From Haliclona indistincta (Eukaryota; Porifera; Demospongiae; Haplosclerida; Chalinidae): 64,000 nt of DNA. A program made the position numbers and the translations under genes. This document shows, in pieces, positions 10,991 through 23,461 of the stretch (position 1 is its first letter; each line of letters opens with the position of its first letter). Under the pieces are notes generated by a model. That model did no database searches. It had not been told where the DNA came from and worked only from the letters and a program-made list of their open reading frames with translations. The stretch covers positions 14,312,453 through 14,376,452 of the forward strand of contig OZ024787.1 in assembly GCA_964017065.1 (NCBI GenBank). Reading direction: 5' to 3'.

Positions 10991-11487
10991 TCAGCAGCGA
11001 GGTAGATGCACCTTGACACATACTGCTGGTGTAGGCCATATTTGCACTTGAACTGTAATGAGGAAATTGCCCACTGGAGCAGGGACAGTGACAGGAACAG
11101 ACACTATTGGAAAAGTGACTTGGGAACAGGGATCAGGTCCCGCTTGTCTGTAGCACAGTCCTGTATTAATAATAGAAGAGTAATATGATAATATGCAAGT
11201 CATGAATTGTACTTACCACTACCACTCCTGCAAGCTGCGACATCAACGTTGACATTCACCACAGACGGTATGTTCACTAGTACATTGACTCGATCACAGC
11301 CTCCTTCGGGACATATGGAGACTTGACCAATGCCAAAATTAACACTGACGCGGCAAGCCTGTTGTAGAGATGCTATAGGTTCTAGAGCAGTGGACTCCTC
11401 ATCAGTAGAGATCACTGTGGATGGTGCTGCTTGAGAGATAGAAAAGATCGCAAAAATTGCGATTAAACCAATAGCAATAGTAGACAT
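10991..11487 (-). CDS. Small secreted Cys-rich protein, unknown function
   Basis: Two exons, 11487-11217 and 11160-10991, with a 56-nt GT-AG intron, encode 146 aa. Residues 1-20 (MSTIAIGLIAIFAIFSISQA) form a clear signal peptide. The rest contains eight cysteines (CRVSV, CPEGGC, AAC, LC, DPC, VC, final RC), an even number that suits disulphides in an extracellular protein. Repeated valine-rich beta-like stretches (VNVLVNIPSVVNVNVDV; ITVQVQIW) suggest a small beta fold. The last residue is Cys. No family recognised. A TATA-like box lies 68-75 nt upstream of the ATG. The gene sits alone among repeats. Confidence 0.7.
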
Positions 11488-11554
11488 TTTTGAATCCGTT
11501 TTTTGAGAAATAATAATTTCTTGAGTTATCTATCAAAGCAGCTGAGTGGGCTCT

Positions 11555-11562
11555 GTTTTATA
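11555..11562 (-). promoter_or_regulatory. TATA box of the 11-kb secreted gene
   Basis: TATAAAAC on the minus strand, 68-75 nt upstream of the ATG at 11487, a normal position once a short 5' UTR is allowed for. Confidence 0.5.
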
Positions 11563-11958
11563 GCAAGTCACTTGGCAGCAACATCACATCCACACTTGTT
11601 AGTTGTTCACACATCACTCTTAGGAACATGCAGTTACATGTAAGTTAGTTCACTCACCGGAATGCACCACGATTTTTGGTGTATGTTTTTACTTTTTACT
11701 ATGAGATCAATAGTAGGAAGACAGCAGCTGTATTGATGACAGTTACAACATGGAATTTCACTGACTTTCCTGTGAAACTAGTACAGCCATGCTAGCTATG
11801 TAGCAAAAATTGGGAACCTCTCGTGCAAATGTGTGTTAGTGACGGCAAATTAAATAGCTATTAATATAATTTAGCTATCTTTAAGATACACTATCATCAT
11901 TCTTTGAATGTATGGTTGGAAAGCTTTTTTGTAAGATTGTACATTTTTACATAGAGTC

Positions 11959-12292
11959 ATAGGCGTAGGAAGCTAATGAGAGCAGGAGGGCACCACATCA
12001 GAATTTCAAGTTAAAATGAAATATTAGAGGGTCTTGGGTGCAGCCCCCCAGATGCTGTAGGGTATTTTGCATTCAACTTTACTTTAGTTGCACGTTTCTG
12101 CATGTTTAACTAGAAATAATAATTAATTTTTATTGCTGTAATATTACACATTTGCTGACTGCAGTTCATTGAATGTTTGTACTAGCCCCTTTACATGTGG
12201 TAACCAGTGTTTATTTAGTAGGCGTGTCAGATATTTAGATGCCCCCTCTACGGGGCACTCAATACCGCTATGCCCCTGGTTCCTACGCCTAT
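11959..12292. repeat. MITE-like element with 13-bp TIRs
   Basis: Starts ATAGGCGTAGGAA and ends TTCCTACGCCTAT, a perfect 13-bp inverted terminal repeat around about 330 bp without coding potential. No convincing target-site duplication was seen. Confidence 0.7.
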
Positions 12293-13037
12293 AAGCTATG
12301 CAAATCAACATCTGAGTCAACATCTATCTGTTTCAACATCTGTGTTGTAACTATTATGTAAGATTCTGCAGCTTATTTATTACAAGTTAAGTTTGCTTAG
12401 CTGATACAATGGTTTGACATTATTGAATAAAATATTGTATAGGAATCCACCATTGATTGATATTACATACTTGCAGAATGTATTATCAATGTAAGCACAT
12501 TAGTATGTAAGTATAATACTAATAATAATTTGTGTTATCCATGGACGCAAGGTAGAAATGTTCCACCAAAGGTGCTTCACGTTTTCATACCAATTAAGTG
12601 AGCAAACTTCACACCTTCAGTGGTACATACCAATTTTTCAGGTATAGGAAGACAAGCACTAGTACTAGCTGAGTTGGCTGAAACTAGCTTTTATGTTTAC
12701 GGTACTGTATGTGTTAAATGTAACTATACACCATCAATGAATGGTAAGTTCCTAAGCCACTCTGTCAGTGGTGTTGATCACTTCGTCATAATATCTGCAT
12801 GGAGAAATGAATTTATAACTCAGACTGGGCAGGGTTTCTTAGACATGACCTGCATGCAGTACCGGGCTGCTCATGAATGCATTGATCATGCATAGGCAAA
12901 CGGTTGACAGTTGCATGCTCCTTCTGTTCATGCACTCCTGGTGGTACAAATGACTACGTTTAGCCTATTAATATTTATTAAAATTATAAATATTCATAAA
13001 AATCATTAATATTCATGAAATTCATTAATATTCATCA
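12293..13037. other. Intergenic, AT-rich, no gene seen
   Basis: Mostly unique AT-rich sequence. The end (about 12965-13030) has repeated ATTAATATTCAT words just after the TRIM stop codon; the equivalent near 40765 shows this is part of the duplicated block. A 91-codon open frame at 12620-12895 has no start context, splice partner or recognisable motif. Confidence 0.6.
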
Positions 13038-15454
13038 CTAGTATGTGTACATAACCACTCCGTCTTTATGACTAACAAACACTCTTCCAGTTCGATCAAC
13101 TGTCACGTCTTGTGGAACACTGAAGCTAGATCCATCACTGTGTCCAACATAACCGAGCAACTGTCCTCTGGTGCTGTAGAGAGATACAGTGTCCTTCAAA
13201 ATATCCGTCACGTAAAGTACATCATTGTCATCGATACATAGTCCAGTAGGTGTACTAGCACTGTCATCACCAAACACAGCTAAGAACTGCCCTTCAGGTG
13301 TGAACTTTTGAATGCGTGAGTTTCGACTGTCTGCAACGTACACGGATCCTTTCGAGTCAATTGCTATCCCAAATGGCGTGTTAAACTCACTCGGTTCATG
13401 TCCCTCCCTCCCGAAGCTGTGTGAGTATGTGAGGTCAGGATTGAGCACTTGGACACGACTATTGGCACAGTCGGTAATGAATATCTTTCCATTGGAATGC
13501 ACAGCTAAGCACAAAGGGTGCTGGAATTGCAGGCAGTCTGTCCCTGCCGATCCAGCAGCTGATATTAGGGTGCCATCACTTCTCAGCAGCAATATTCGAT
13601 GGTTGAACTGGTCAGCAACTATGATTTGTCCAGTACTAGTCACAGCTACTCCGAATGGCAGTGAGAAACGAACCCGTTTTAGCCCATATCTTCTCAAGAC
13701 AGTTCCTGTTGTGGGATCAAGAATAGAGACACAGTTGTTCTTATTTTCTGCTACAATGATATTACCTTTTTGTGAGATAGCTACTCCGCCTGGACAAGCT
13801 ATACTGAAGGTCTTCCCAACCTGTCTCGAAGGCACTGTGATAGAGTTGAAAGGGCTGGTGCTGATAGCTGTTTCATTGATCTGTACAGCCATGTTGTGCA
13901 GACCAGGGGATGAAGGGCAGTAAGTAAGCTCAACCTTGTTCTCGTCAACTTGCTGTAAGTCACACTTGATTGCTACTGTTGGTTCGGCAAATGGAGACAG
14001 CTGGCAGGAGAGAGAACTAGACGGAACAGGATAATCTAGTACAGCATCACGAGCGGTAAAGCTGAACTTGTTCTTGACGCTAGCATCAAAATCACTAAAT
14101 TGAATCACAGAACCGATCGTGCTAGAGGAGAGAGTTTCAACACTTGGCGCAAATCTAAACTTCATCTCTTTCATTGGTTGAATATGCCGAGTGTCTTCAG
14201 CAAGCAAGCAGAGAGAATTCATACGTTCAACCATTTGCTTTCTCATCAGCACAATCTCCTGCTGGGTCCCGATCCTAACCTCCTCTTTAGTGAACTCTTC
14301 GCAGCTCTTCAACTGAGAATACAGACTGCTCACTTCATATTTCTGACTGCAAATCTCCTCCAAATAGCCGCAAATAACTGAGTCAACATCTGTTTAATTT
14401 TTTCTCAGATTCTTCAAGAATCTGAAAAAATTCAATCATTTTTATGCAGCACAGAGTCTTAATTGCATGCAAGATTATGAATATTATTATGAAACAATGG
14501 GAAGGCTTAGAGTACAATGGAGTTTAAGTTTAGGTTTTATGTTATATAATCAATAACAAATTAGAGTTTCTGTATGTTGCTAACCTGTATTAGTTGCTGT
14601 ACTCTGCTGTGTATTTCTCTCTTCATAGCTTTTCCTTGCTCAAGTACTTCTTTTTCCTGAGACTCGAGATTCTTCACGACCCTTGAGAGAGATGCTAGTT
14701 TCTCTATAACCGATACAAGACTGTTTATGATGACTTTCTGCTGCTTTTTGAATGAATCAGTGATTGGTTCATACTCATGGCTGCGGTGTAGGTCACTAGC
14801 TGTGCAGAGGTGACAGATGAGTTGATCACACGTGCTGCAGTGCACCTCTAGCGGCTTGTCATGCTGGCTACAGTGCTGTAGTGGAGACTGCTTCAGAGGG
14901 ACTAGGGACATCGCTGACTCTATCACATCTTGCATGCTTACGAAGCAGTGGTTACTGAATTCAGCCCATCCATTGTGCCTGTCAACACACGTGTGACAGA
15001 GGAACTTAGAGCATTGTTTGCAGTATCCAGTGGCTGGCTGTTTCTGGCAGTTCTCACAGTTAGTTTGCTGTTGAGGATCTGACACCTTCTGCAGTAACTC
15101 GTGTATTTCAATGAAGCTGTTTATAAGGAAGGCAGGTTGGAGCCCAGCCACGCCATTATGAGGTAGCTGAACGGATTGGCGACACACAGGACAGGAGATC
15201 AGCTGATGACCAGCTTCATGCTGTTGTACAAGAGGGAGGCTAGCGAGACAATCGTGACAGAAAGAGTGGAGACAGGGCAGTGTCCTGGGCTGAGTGTAGC
15301 GATCCAGACACACCGGGCAGGTCAGTTGCTGCTCTAGTTTCTTCACAGCTGTACCGGAGGAAGAGAGGGAGGAAGCCATTGGAGAAGGCGGCTCGGGAGA
15401 AAGGGAGGGGAGAAGGGGAGTAGCTATGACGTCAGCTCTTGTACATGCAAACAT
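13038..15454 (-). pseudogene. TRIM-NHL protein, copy A (frameshifted)
   Basis: Exon 1 (15454-14585, 290 codons) encodes a C3HC4 RING (CPVCLDRYTQP...CHDCLA...CPVCRQS, about residues 46-92), B-box 1 (CENCQKQ...CVDRH), B-box 2 (CSQHDKPLEVHCSTCDQLIC) and a coiled coil. Exon 2 (14421-13038) encodes more coiled coil, a filamin-type Ig domain and NHL repeats (GVAISQKGNIIVAENKNN, GIAIDSKGSVYVADSRNS). That is the TRIM2/3/71-type order of an E3 ubiquitin ligase or RNA-binding regulator. A 2-bp deletion near 14391-14393, compared with copy B, shifts frame 12 codons into exon 2 and brings an immediate stop. The remaining 450 codons are open, so the lesion is recent or a sequencing error. A second possible start is Met26 (15379). 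Confidence 0.8.
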
Positions 15455-15513
15455 GGAGTTCGCTCAGCAGATGACAGTGATCTACCTGGCTCCTCTCTAC
15501 AGTAGCAGCAGCC
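15455..15513. promoter_or_regulatory. Compact bidirectional promoter TRIM-A / FDXR-A
   Basis: Only 59 bp separate the divergent ATGs of TRIM-A (minus, 15454) and FDXR-A (plus, 15514). The same arrangement with 58 bp is kept in block B. No TATA box is visible. If TRIM starts at Met26 the interval is about 134 bp. Transcription starts probably overlap the opposite 5' UTR or coding region. Confidence 0.55.
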
Positions 15514-15879
15514 ATGATGTGCTACCGGCTATGTGCTAGGTCGATGTGCAGTCGGTCTGCTCGTAAAACACAGCTAGCTAGCCCACATCGCCTTCACCTT
15601 ATTCCACTTCACCACGTGGTTCACCGACATCAGTCAACGTAGCCATTGTTGGCAGTGGTCCTGCAGGTTTCTACACCGCTCAGCAACTACTGAAAGTCAG
15701 TCTATCACAGTAATAGGAATTAGTCTACTGTAAACAATCATTATCATGATTTTTAGCGAAACAGTTTCGTGACAGTGGACATTTTGGAGCAGTTGCCCGT
15801 TCCATTTGGGTTGGTTCGATTCGGTGTAGCCCCTGATCATCCTGAAGTGAAGGTACTGCAGTAGAGTATCTTGATTCAG

Positions 15880-15966
15880 TACTCTCTCTCTCTCTCCCTC
15901 CCTCCCCCTTCCTTCCCTCCCTACCTACCTCCCTCTCCCCTCCCTCCCCCTTCCCTCCCTCCCTCA
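15880..15966. repeat. Pyrimidine-rich intron tract
   Basis: CT/CCT/CCTT-rich tract filling FDXR-A intron 2 up to the acceptor. Similar tracts occupy intron 5 (16670-16870 and 16955-17160) and the matching introns of copy B (43665-43780 and 44515-44730). Confidence 0.9.
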
Positions 15967-16669
15967 GAACGTCATCAATCAGTTCACTCAGCTAGCTCAG
16001 ACCAGTCGATGTCGGTTCATTGGTAATGTCGAGGTCGGCAGACACATCTCGATATCTCAACTCAGGCAATACTATGATGCTGTCGTCATGGTGAGTACAT
16101 GAATAGCATTATGATATCGTGTGTATGAGCTACTAAACTTTCACATGATGTGCTCAAATTAAGATAAGGTGCAGCATAGTGTGTTTTCTTGGGAAAAATG
16201 TTTGTAATAATAGGTCAGATGGGAGCAAAAACTATTTTCTCACGGCTAATTTTTTCGCTAAAATTGCTGTCCCTAACTTGAAATGTTTAGATTAACCTAA
16301 TATTTGGTAGAAGTCACGAAATTCAAATTCTTCAAAATTTGTGCCCTGTACAGTAATAAGTGTTATCAGTTTATAACTGACCACACCTCTCTTGTTCCTG
16401 TCCAGGCATACGGAGCTGATGATGATCGTGTGTTGGGGATACCAGGAGAGGTAGAGAGGACTATAGTACTAGTGTGAGCTAGATCAGAGAGTGTGTGGGT
16501 GTCTATATATACAGGAGCTGGCTGGTGTGCTGTCCGCTAGAGATTTCGTAGGATGGTACAACGGCTATCCTGGACTGGAGACAGTGAGTGAACTGAGGAA
16601 TCCTGTAGTCTACAACATGTCTATGCTCTAATTATGCATAATAAAATACATCTTAGACACACTCCGCTC

Positions 16670-17160
16670 CCTTCCTCCCTCTCTCTTCCTTCCTCCCCTC
16701 TCTCCTTTACTCACTCCCTCCCTCTCCACTCACTCACTCTCCTTCACTCACTCACTCACTCACTCCCTTCCTCCATCCCTCTCCACTCACTCACTCCCTC
16801 CCTCCCTCCTTCACTCACTCCCTTCCTGCCTCCCTACTCCCTCTCACCTCACTCTCCCTCCTTCACTCACTCACTCCCATAGTTATGTTATCGATAATTT
16901 CTACCAATAAAAACTATATCCTAATCCTTGAACATACAGTGACATACTTTCCTCTTTTCCCTCCCTCCCTCCCTCTCTCTCTCTCTCCCTCCCTCCCTCC
17001 CTCCCTCCCTCCCTCCCTCCCTCCCTCCCTCCCTCCCTCCCTCCCTCTCTATCTCTCTCCCTCCTCTCCCTCCCTCTCTCCCTCTCCACTCACTCTCTCT
17101 CCCTCCCTTCCTCTCCACTCCCTCCCTCTCCATTCTCTCCCTCCCTCCCTCTCTCACCCA
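16670..17160. repeat. CTCC/CTCA low-complexity tract
   Basis: Two blocks of (CTCC)n, (CTCA)n and (CT)n repeats in FDXR-A intron 5, separated by about 85 bp of unique AT-rich sequence (16880-16950). Apparent Ser/Pro/Leu or Arg/Glu ORFs here are low-complexity artefacts. Confidence 0.95.
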
Positions 17161-17524
17161 GTTCTCTCCTGACCTATCTAGTGATACAGCTCTCATTATT
17201 GGTCATGGTAATGTAGCAGTTGACGTAGCACGAATAATCCTCACACCTATCGAGTTACTGAAGGTACTTTATAATACTTTATGATTATTCGAGTATGCAT
17301 ACTTCAATTCCTTTTCTATTTCATGCAGCAAACAGATATATGTGCTCATGCTCTGAATGCATTGGAGCAGAGTAGAGTCAAGAGGGTTGTAATGGTGGGC
17401 AGGAGAGGCCCTCTGCAGGCTAGCTTTACTATCAAGGAGCTGAGGGAGATGACTAGACTACCACACACCACTGCTGTACTACACGAGCGGGACTTTGAAC
17501 AATGTCAGCAAATACTCTCAGGTA

Positions 17525-17564
17525 TAGACATACACACACATACACACACACACACACTCACACA

Positions 17565-17603
<39 letters not shown>

Positions 17604-17645
17604 ACACACTCACACATACAATCACGCATACACACACACACACGC
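17525..17645. repeat. (CA)n microsatellite
   Basis: CA/CACT repeat in FDXR-A intron 7, directly after the exon 7 donor. In copy B the same intron has expanded with two SINE-like units and more (CA)n. Confidence 0.95.
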
Positions 17646-19304
17646 TTGTATTGCACTTCACTTGTTCCTGTACTTGCACAGAACTGCCACGACCAAGAAG
17701 ACGGCTCACTGAGCTTATGATTAAAACAGCTAAGTAAGAAGTAGCTATTTATCAGTTAGCTCACTGTAGAAGAGCACGCATGCATACACCCAAGATCTGT
17801 TTTTGTGATAATTTGGTGGATGTGTCAGGGATGCATATAAATTGTTGTACAGACTACATACAAGTCGGCTCAACGCATCATTTTAAGTTTGAGCCAAACC
17901 TATGAATATGCATGTGAACGCTTTACAGGATTTGCGCATATCTTATAATTCCTATGTAGGGAGAGGACGTCATCACCTGATGATGTGGAGGGGAAGGTGT
18001 GGGAGGTCAAGTTCCTACGCAGTCCAGTAGAGATACTAGGTGATGATGGGAGAGTGGGCGGAGTCAGACTAGATATAAAAAAACTCAAGGTAATACTGTG
18101 TAGCAGCTTATTTTGAAACAGAAAATTTTTATGGATCAAAATTTGCTCCATTAGAGATAGGTTTTAATCCATGAACTAGGCTTTAAAATTAAATGCTAAA
18201 TCCCGGTCATTTGACCTCCCGAAATTACTTGCTATGCGGTAGTAAACAATAATTATTTCTCAAGAATTTTCAATTTCTACAGGAAGTCTAGGCCTAGCTG
18301 ACTAAGATTTGTATGCATTTAATTTAGGAGAGGATAACTCAACTGTTTTAGGGTAATTTGACACCAAGGAATAAGATGTGATATGTACGTGCCAAATTGT
18401 CTATCCACTGCGAAATACTCAAAAATGACCACGCCCTTTTTATCGGCAGTGTCACTAACAATAATTCCTTTATCTTCTTATCCATTTCAGTAACATACTT
18501 TCTGGCAACTGTACTTAGGTAATATGACCTTAAGGAATGTCTTGGGATGTGTGCCAAAACCAATATTCACTGCAAAAAGAATTAACATCTCTATTTTAAA
18601 GAGTTTAATATTAATTTTTAAGATTCTGATGGTTTGAAAACTGTACAACTACAGGGTATTACCAACAAAAAGACACAAGGGTTTTTGCAGGATTCACCTC
18701 CTTTATACTTGCAGTATTTGCAACACTTGATTCCAGCTATCCAGCAGCGATATATCCATTCTTGTGGGCGCATTTACCACATGTACAAGGATCAGGAAGG
18801 TCTTCAGGCTGGGGGTAACAATACTATTAGACGTATTGTTTTTCACAAAAGTGAAACCATACAACTTAGCGTTCATTTCTAAACTGGCATCTTTAAGTGG
18901 GGCTTGTATCCACAGCTGTTGTTGATAATATGCCCAAATGCTTTCTTGCATTGCCTGACGTGCAGGGAATTTTCTCCAAGTCCATTTTGAGGGAATTGTT
19001 ATTAGAAGCAGCAAGACGCAAGTCATCAAATGTTTCCAAGTCTGTTTTTTGGCTTGAGACACCAAAAGTTTCTGCCATCTGTATCATACTCTCTGTCAAC
19101 TCTGATTGTTAAAGTTCTGTATCAGTGTTAAATTGTTGTGAAAAGCTTTCCTTGCTCGTAGCAATCTTGCTAGCTGTATCACATCCAGTCAGAGCATGGA
19201 GGCCAGGGAGACACCTTGCAAGCCTGTCCCAGTAAGGTGTCTCAAGCCAACAAAGACTTCAAGACTTGCGTCATGCTGCTCTTAATAACAATTCCTTTAA
19301 AATT

Positions 19305-19669
19305 AGTGTTGCACCGATATGCAAATTTGCCGATATTCCGATTTACCGATGTTTGAGTAGAAATACTGATACAGATATCGATACAGATATCAATACAGTT
19401 TTTAATGATTAATTCAATTTAAGAGTCATTTAATTTTCAAATTACTCGTTTTGTAACAATTTTGCCAACTCTCGTGATAGATTCTGTAAATATTGAGAAG
19501 AATTGGCCGTATTGGTGACCTTTTGAAACAAATTTTTTAATATGTAATGCTGATTTGTCCATGGTTACGTGTATCTGTGATTCCGATATCATTTGACCGA
19601 TACAGATTCTGTACCGATACATGCATATATGCAGATACAGATAGTATATCTGCATATCAGTGCAACACT
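19305..19669. repeat. Nested MITE (AGTGTTGCAC ends)
   Basis: AGTGTTGCACCGATATGCA at 19305 and TGCATATCAGTGCAACACT ending at 19669 are near-perfect inverted repeats. The interior is rich in GATACAGATAT words. It interrupts one of the Cys-rich coding fragments of the composite insertion. Confidence 0.8.
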
Positions 19670-19911
19670 ATTTAATGGACTTTGAGAAAATTCCCTGCAC
19701 ATCAGGCAATGCAAGAAAGCATTTGGGGCATATTATCAACAACAGCTATCAAGACCCACTTAAAGATGCCAGTTTAGAAATGAACGCTGAGTCGTATGGT
19801 TTCACTTTTGTGAAAAACAACATGCACTAATAGTATTGTTACCCCCCAGCCTGAAGACCTTCCTGATCCTTGTACATGTGGTAAATGCGCCCACAAGAAT
19901 CTGAATGGATA

Positions 19912-20113
19912 CAGTCGATTTCAGTTCCGTTCGAACATTGCATATCGCGTACTCCTTGTGGTGTTTGACCCTTAGCGTAACGCGCGTAGCAATTCGTCCG
20001 TTTTTACATGTTTGGACAGTTGCCGGGTGTGACTAAGCATTACGCGGCTGGCGCACGGCGTTCACTTGTCACGCCAGCACAAGCCTCTGTTCGAACGGAA
20101 CTGAAATCGACTG
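19912..20113. repeat. Nested MITE (CAGTCGATTTCAGTTCC ends)
   Basis: A perfect 26-bp terminal inverted repeat beginning CAGTCGATTTCAGTTCCGTT at 19912, with its complement ending at 20113. The 202-bp element is non-coding and splits the same Cys-rich fragment again. Confidence 0.85.
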
Positions 20114-20315
20114 CATGTCACTGCAGGGTAGCTGGAATCAAGTGTTGCAAGTATAAAGGAGGCAAGTCCTGCAAAAAACCCTATCATTAATATTTGTGAA
20201 CATCATTCTTGTAATAGCTAGCCTTTTCCAAAACTATACGTCATATTAAATTAATTGTCATAGCAACATTATGGCGCCATTTTGATTGGGGCAACGAGTG
20301 ATAATAAGCGTTGGT

Positions 20316-20612
20316 ATGAATACAGGTAAACTAAGTGCTGATAGACATTCCTGGAGCTTCACTCGGCAATCGCGAGCCAAGATCGCACGCGGGCTGTCAA
20401 AGTTAAAGACTAAGGCTGACTACGTTCAACTGTGAGTGGTATACTGTACGTTAAGCTATGGAAAGCGTTGGTTACGGCCATGCAGACGCGTCTTTTGCAG
20501 GGTCAAAGCATACATTCCCATTGTCGATCCTGACCCGCATAAGAAGTACACTGCTAGAAAGGCGGCCTCAGCACAGCCTGGCATCACCGAGCACCGAGAC
20601 GGCTCAGTGTGA
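20316..20612 (+). CDS. Possible two-exon mini-ORF inside the insertion
   Basis: An ATG at 20316 opens 38 codons (MNTGKLSADRHSWSFTRQSR and on to DYVQ) to a consensus donor CT|GTGAGT at 20432. A pyrimidine-rich acceptor TCTTTTGCAG at 20500 joins in phase to VKAYIPIVDPDPHKKYTARK and a stop at 20612, giving 75 aa, Lys/Arg-rich. The two frames agree only when spliced, which supports the model. It sits on unique sequence between the Cys-rich fragments, so it may be the first exons of the element's own gene. No homologue recognised. Confidence 0.35.
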
Positions 20613-23299
20613 TATGATACTACCATAGATAATACATGATACTGCTATAATACATCTGAACAACAGTAGGGGTAGCAACAGCAGCAGCAGATTCGGCTAA
20701 TAGTGCACGATGCAGATGGCTGGCCCAAAGGTCTTAAACACAACAAATAGAGGGAGTGTTACCAGCTATTCTCACTGACTCGATGACATTATAACTAACT
20801 GTTAAAATGTATGATACAGGTACAGAGTATGATACAGATGGTAGAAAATGTTGGTGTCTCAAGCCAGAAAACAGACTTGGAAACATTTGATGACTTGTGT
20901 CTTGCTGCTTTTAATAACAATTCCCTCTAAATGGACTTTGAGAAAATTCCCTGTACATCAGGCAATGCAAGAAAGCATTTGGGGCATATTATCAACAACA
21001 GCTGTGGATACAAGCCCCACTTAAAGATGCCAGTTTAGAAATGAATGCTAAGTTGTATGGTTTCACTTTAGTGAAAACAATACGTCTAATAGTATTGTTA
21101 CCCCCAGCCTGAAGACCTTCCTGATCCTTGTACATGTGGTAAATGCGCCCACAAGAATGGATATATCGCTGCTGGGTAGCTGGAATCAAGTGTTGCAAAT
21201 ACTGCAAGTATTAAGGAGGTGAATCCTGCAAAAACCCTATCATTAATATTAATTTTGTGAACATCGTTCTTGTAATACTAAATACTGCCTAAGTTTATAT
21301 TTAAGTGACTCCTCAAGTTAATAAATTGTGTCTTTTTGTTGGTAATACCCTGTAGTTGTACTGTTTTCAAACCATCAGAATCTTTAAAATTAATATTAAA
21401 CTCTTTAAAATAGAGATGTTGATTCTCTTTGCAGTGAATATTGGTTTTGGCACATATCCCAATACATTCCTTAGGGTCATATTACCTAAGAACAGTTGCC
21501 AGAAAGTATGTTACTGAAATGGATAAGAAGATATTGTTAGTGACACTACCGATAAAAAGGCGTGGTCATTTTTGAATATTTCACAGCGGATAGACAATTT
21601 TGCAAATATCACATAAGTATGGTCTGATCAAACAAACCACCGCCAGTGCATTATTTCTGATATCGCACTGGAGCCTCTCTTCCCATTGCTTTTCAATGGG
21701 AAATTGCAGTGCATTATTTTTGATAATGCACTGTGGTTTGCTGGAGAGTGCGCTAGCGGATTTATTGCACGGGCGGTGTCTTTGATCTAAACAGGAAGTA
21801 TACAATAATATAACTATAACTGTTAAAATGTATGATATAGATACAGAGTATGATACAGATGGCAGAAAATTTTAGTGTCTCAAGCCAAAAAACAGACTTG
21901 GAAACATTTGATGACTTGCGTCTTGCTGCTTTTAATAACAATTCCCTCAAAATGGACTTTGAGAAAATTCCCTGCACGTCAGGCAATGCAAGAAAGCATT
22001 TGGGCATATTATCAACAACAGCTGTGGATACAAGCCCCACTTAAAGATGCCAGTTTAGAAATGAACGCTAAGTTGTATGGTTTCACTTTTGTGAAAAACA
22101 ACGCTAATAGTATTGTTACCCCCCAGCCTGAAGACCTTCCTGATCCTTGTACATGTGGTAAATGTGCCCACAAAAATGGATATATTGCTGCTGGGTAGCT
22201 GGAATCAAGTGTTGCAAATACTGCAAGTATTAAGGAGGTGAATCCTGCAAAAACCCTATCATTAATATTAATTTTGTGACCATTGTTCTTGTAATACTAA
22301 ATACTGCCTAAGTAACACAATTTATTAACTTGAGGAGTCACTTAAATATATTAAGTGACTCCTCAAGTTAATAAATTGTGTCTTGTTGGTAATACCCTAT
22401 AGTTGTACTGTTTTCAAACCATCAGAATCTTTCTTTTTTGCAGTGAATATTGGTTTTGGCACACATCCCAACACATTCCTTAGGGTCATATTACCTAAGA
22501 ACAGTTGCCAGAAAGTATGTTACTTAAATGGATAAGAAGATAAAGGAATTATTGTTAGTGACACTACCGATAAAAAGGCGTGGTCATTTTTGAGTATTTC
22601 ACAGCGGATAGACAATTTGGCACATATCACATCTTATTCCTTGGGGTCAAATTACCCTAAAACAGTTGAGTTATCCTCTCCTAAATTGAATGCATACAAA
22701 TCTTAGTCAGGGCCTCTACTAAGGTGTAATTGCATGTTTATTTCTCGGTATTAACGGTTAGTTTGCTTGCCCACAAAACCCCACATTTTCTTTATTGTGT
22801 AATTTTCTGTCAATTTGTCTGGTATAGAGAGGTTTGCTGTACATGTCATATACCTGTACAAGACATGTCTCATTAGTGACATGTGCTCACAGCTGTCCCA
22901 TGCTCTAGGGAGATATGGATGGAGCAATAGCTGAAGGTACTGGGCAGTATGAGCCGGTGAACTGCTCACTAGTGCTGACGAGCATTGGGTACAGGAGCCG
23001 TCAGATTGATACTGGACTGCCGTTTGATGACAATAGAGGTGTGGTCGTGAATAATGGCGGCAGAGTACTGGGCAGCAATGGAGAGCATATCCCAGGTGAG
23101 TGAGAGAGAGGGATACTGCTCAAGAGAGTACCATTATAGTTGGTCATTATTGGCGGGACAAAAAACTAAAACACGTAATTTGAATTTTAACCCTCCAAAA
23201 TGTCAGTGTTACCTAGGAACAGTATAGTATCACTAGTAACATGCAATCTGTTGGTCTGTTACATTGTTCATAATGATGATTAACAGCTGTATAAATCTC

Positions 23300-23461
<162 letters not shown>

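Larger units (their letters stand above)
18298..22710. mobile_element. 4.4-kb composite inverted-repeat insertion in FDXR-A intron 9
   Basis: The ends CTGACTAAGATTTGTATGCA at 18298 and its reverse complement ending at 22710 continue as inverted arms for several hundred bp. Copy B has a 0.4-kb intron here, so this is a true insertion. Inside are four copies of a coding fragment: 18622-19105 (minus), 19676-19910 plus 20125-20190 (plus, interrupted), 20817-21260 (plus) and 21850-22270 (plus). It reads WIQAPLKDASLEMNAKLYGF and PEDLPDPCTCGKCAHKNG, ending with a Cys-rich CRVAGIKCCKY stretch. The last resembles the CXC-like C-termini seen in some transposon-associated proteins (inference). Every copy is frameshifted. 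About 380 bp at 21290-21620 recur directly at 22300-22680. Confidence 0.75.

Noticed and set aside
12620..12895. 91-codon open frame between MITE and TRIM-A
   Set aside because: No motif, no splice partner, poor start context and no counterpart in block B.
13312..13923. 203-codon plus-strand frame opposite TRIM-A
   Set aside because: Antisense of NHL repeats; the same shadow in copy B is interrupted, which shows no constraint.
16634..17196. Ser/Pro/Leu- and Arg/Glu-rich frames
   Set aside because: They only read (CTCC)n and (CT)n microsatellites inside FDXR-A intron 5 on either strand.
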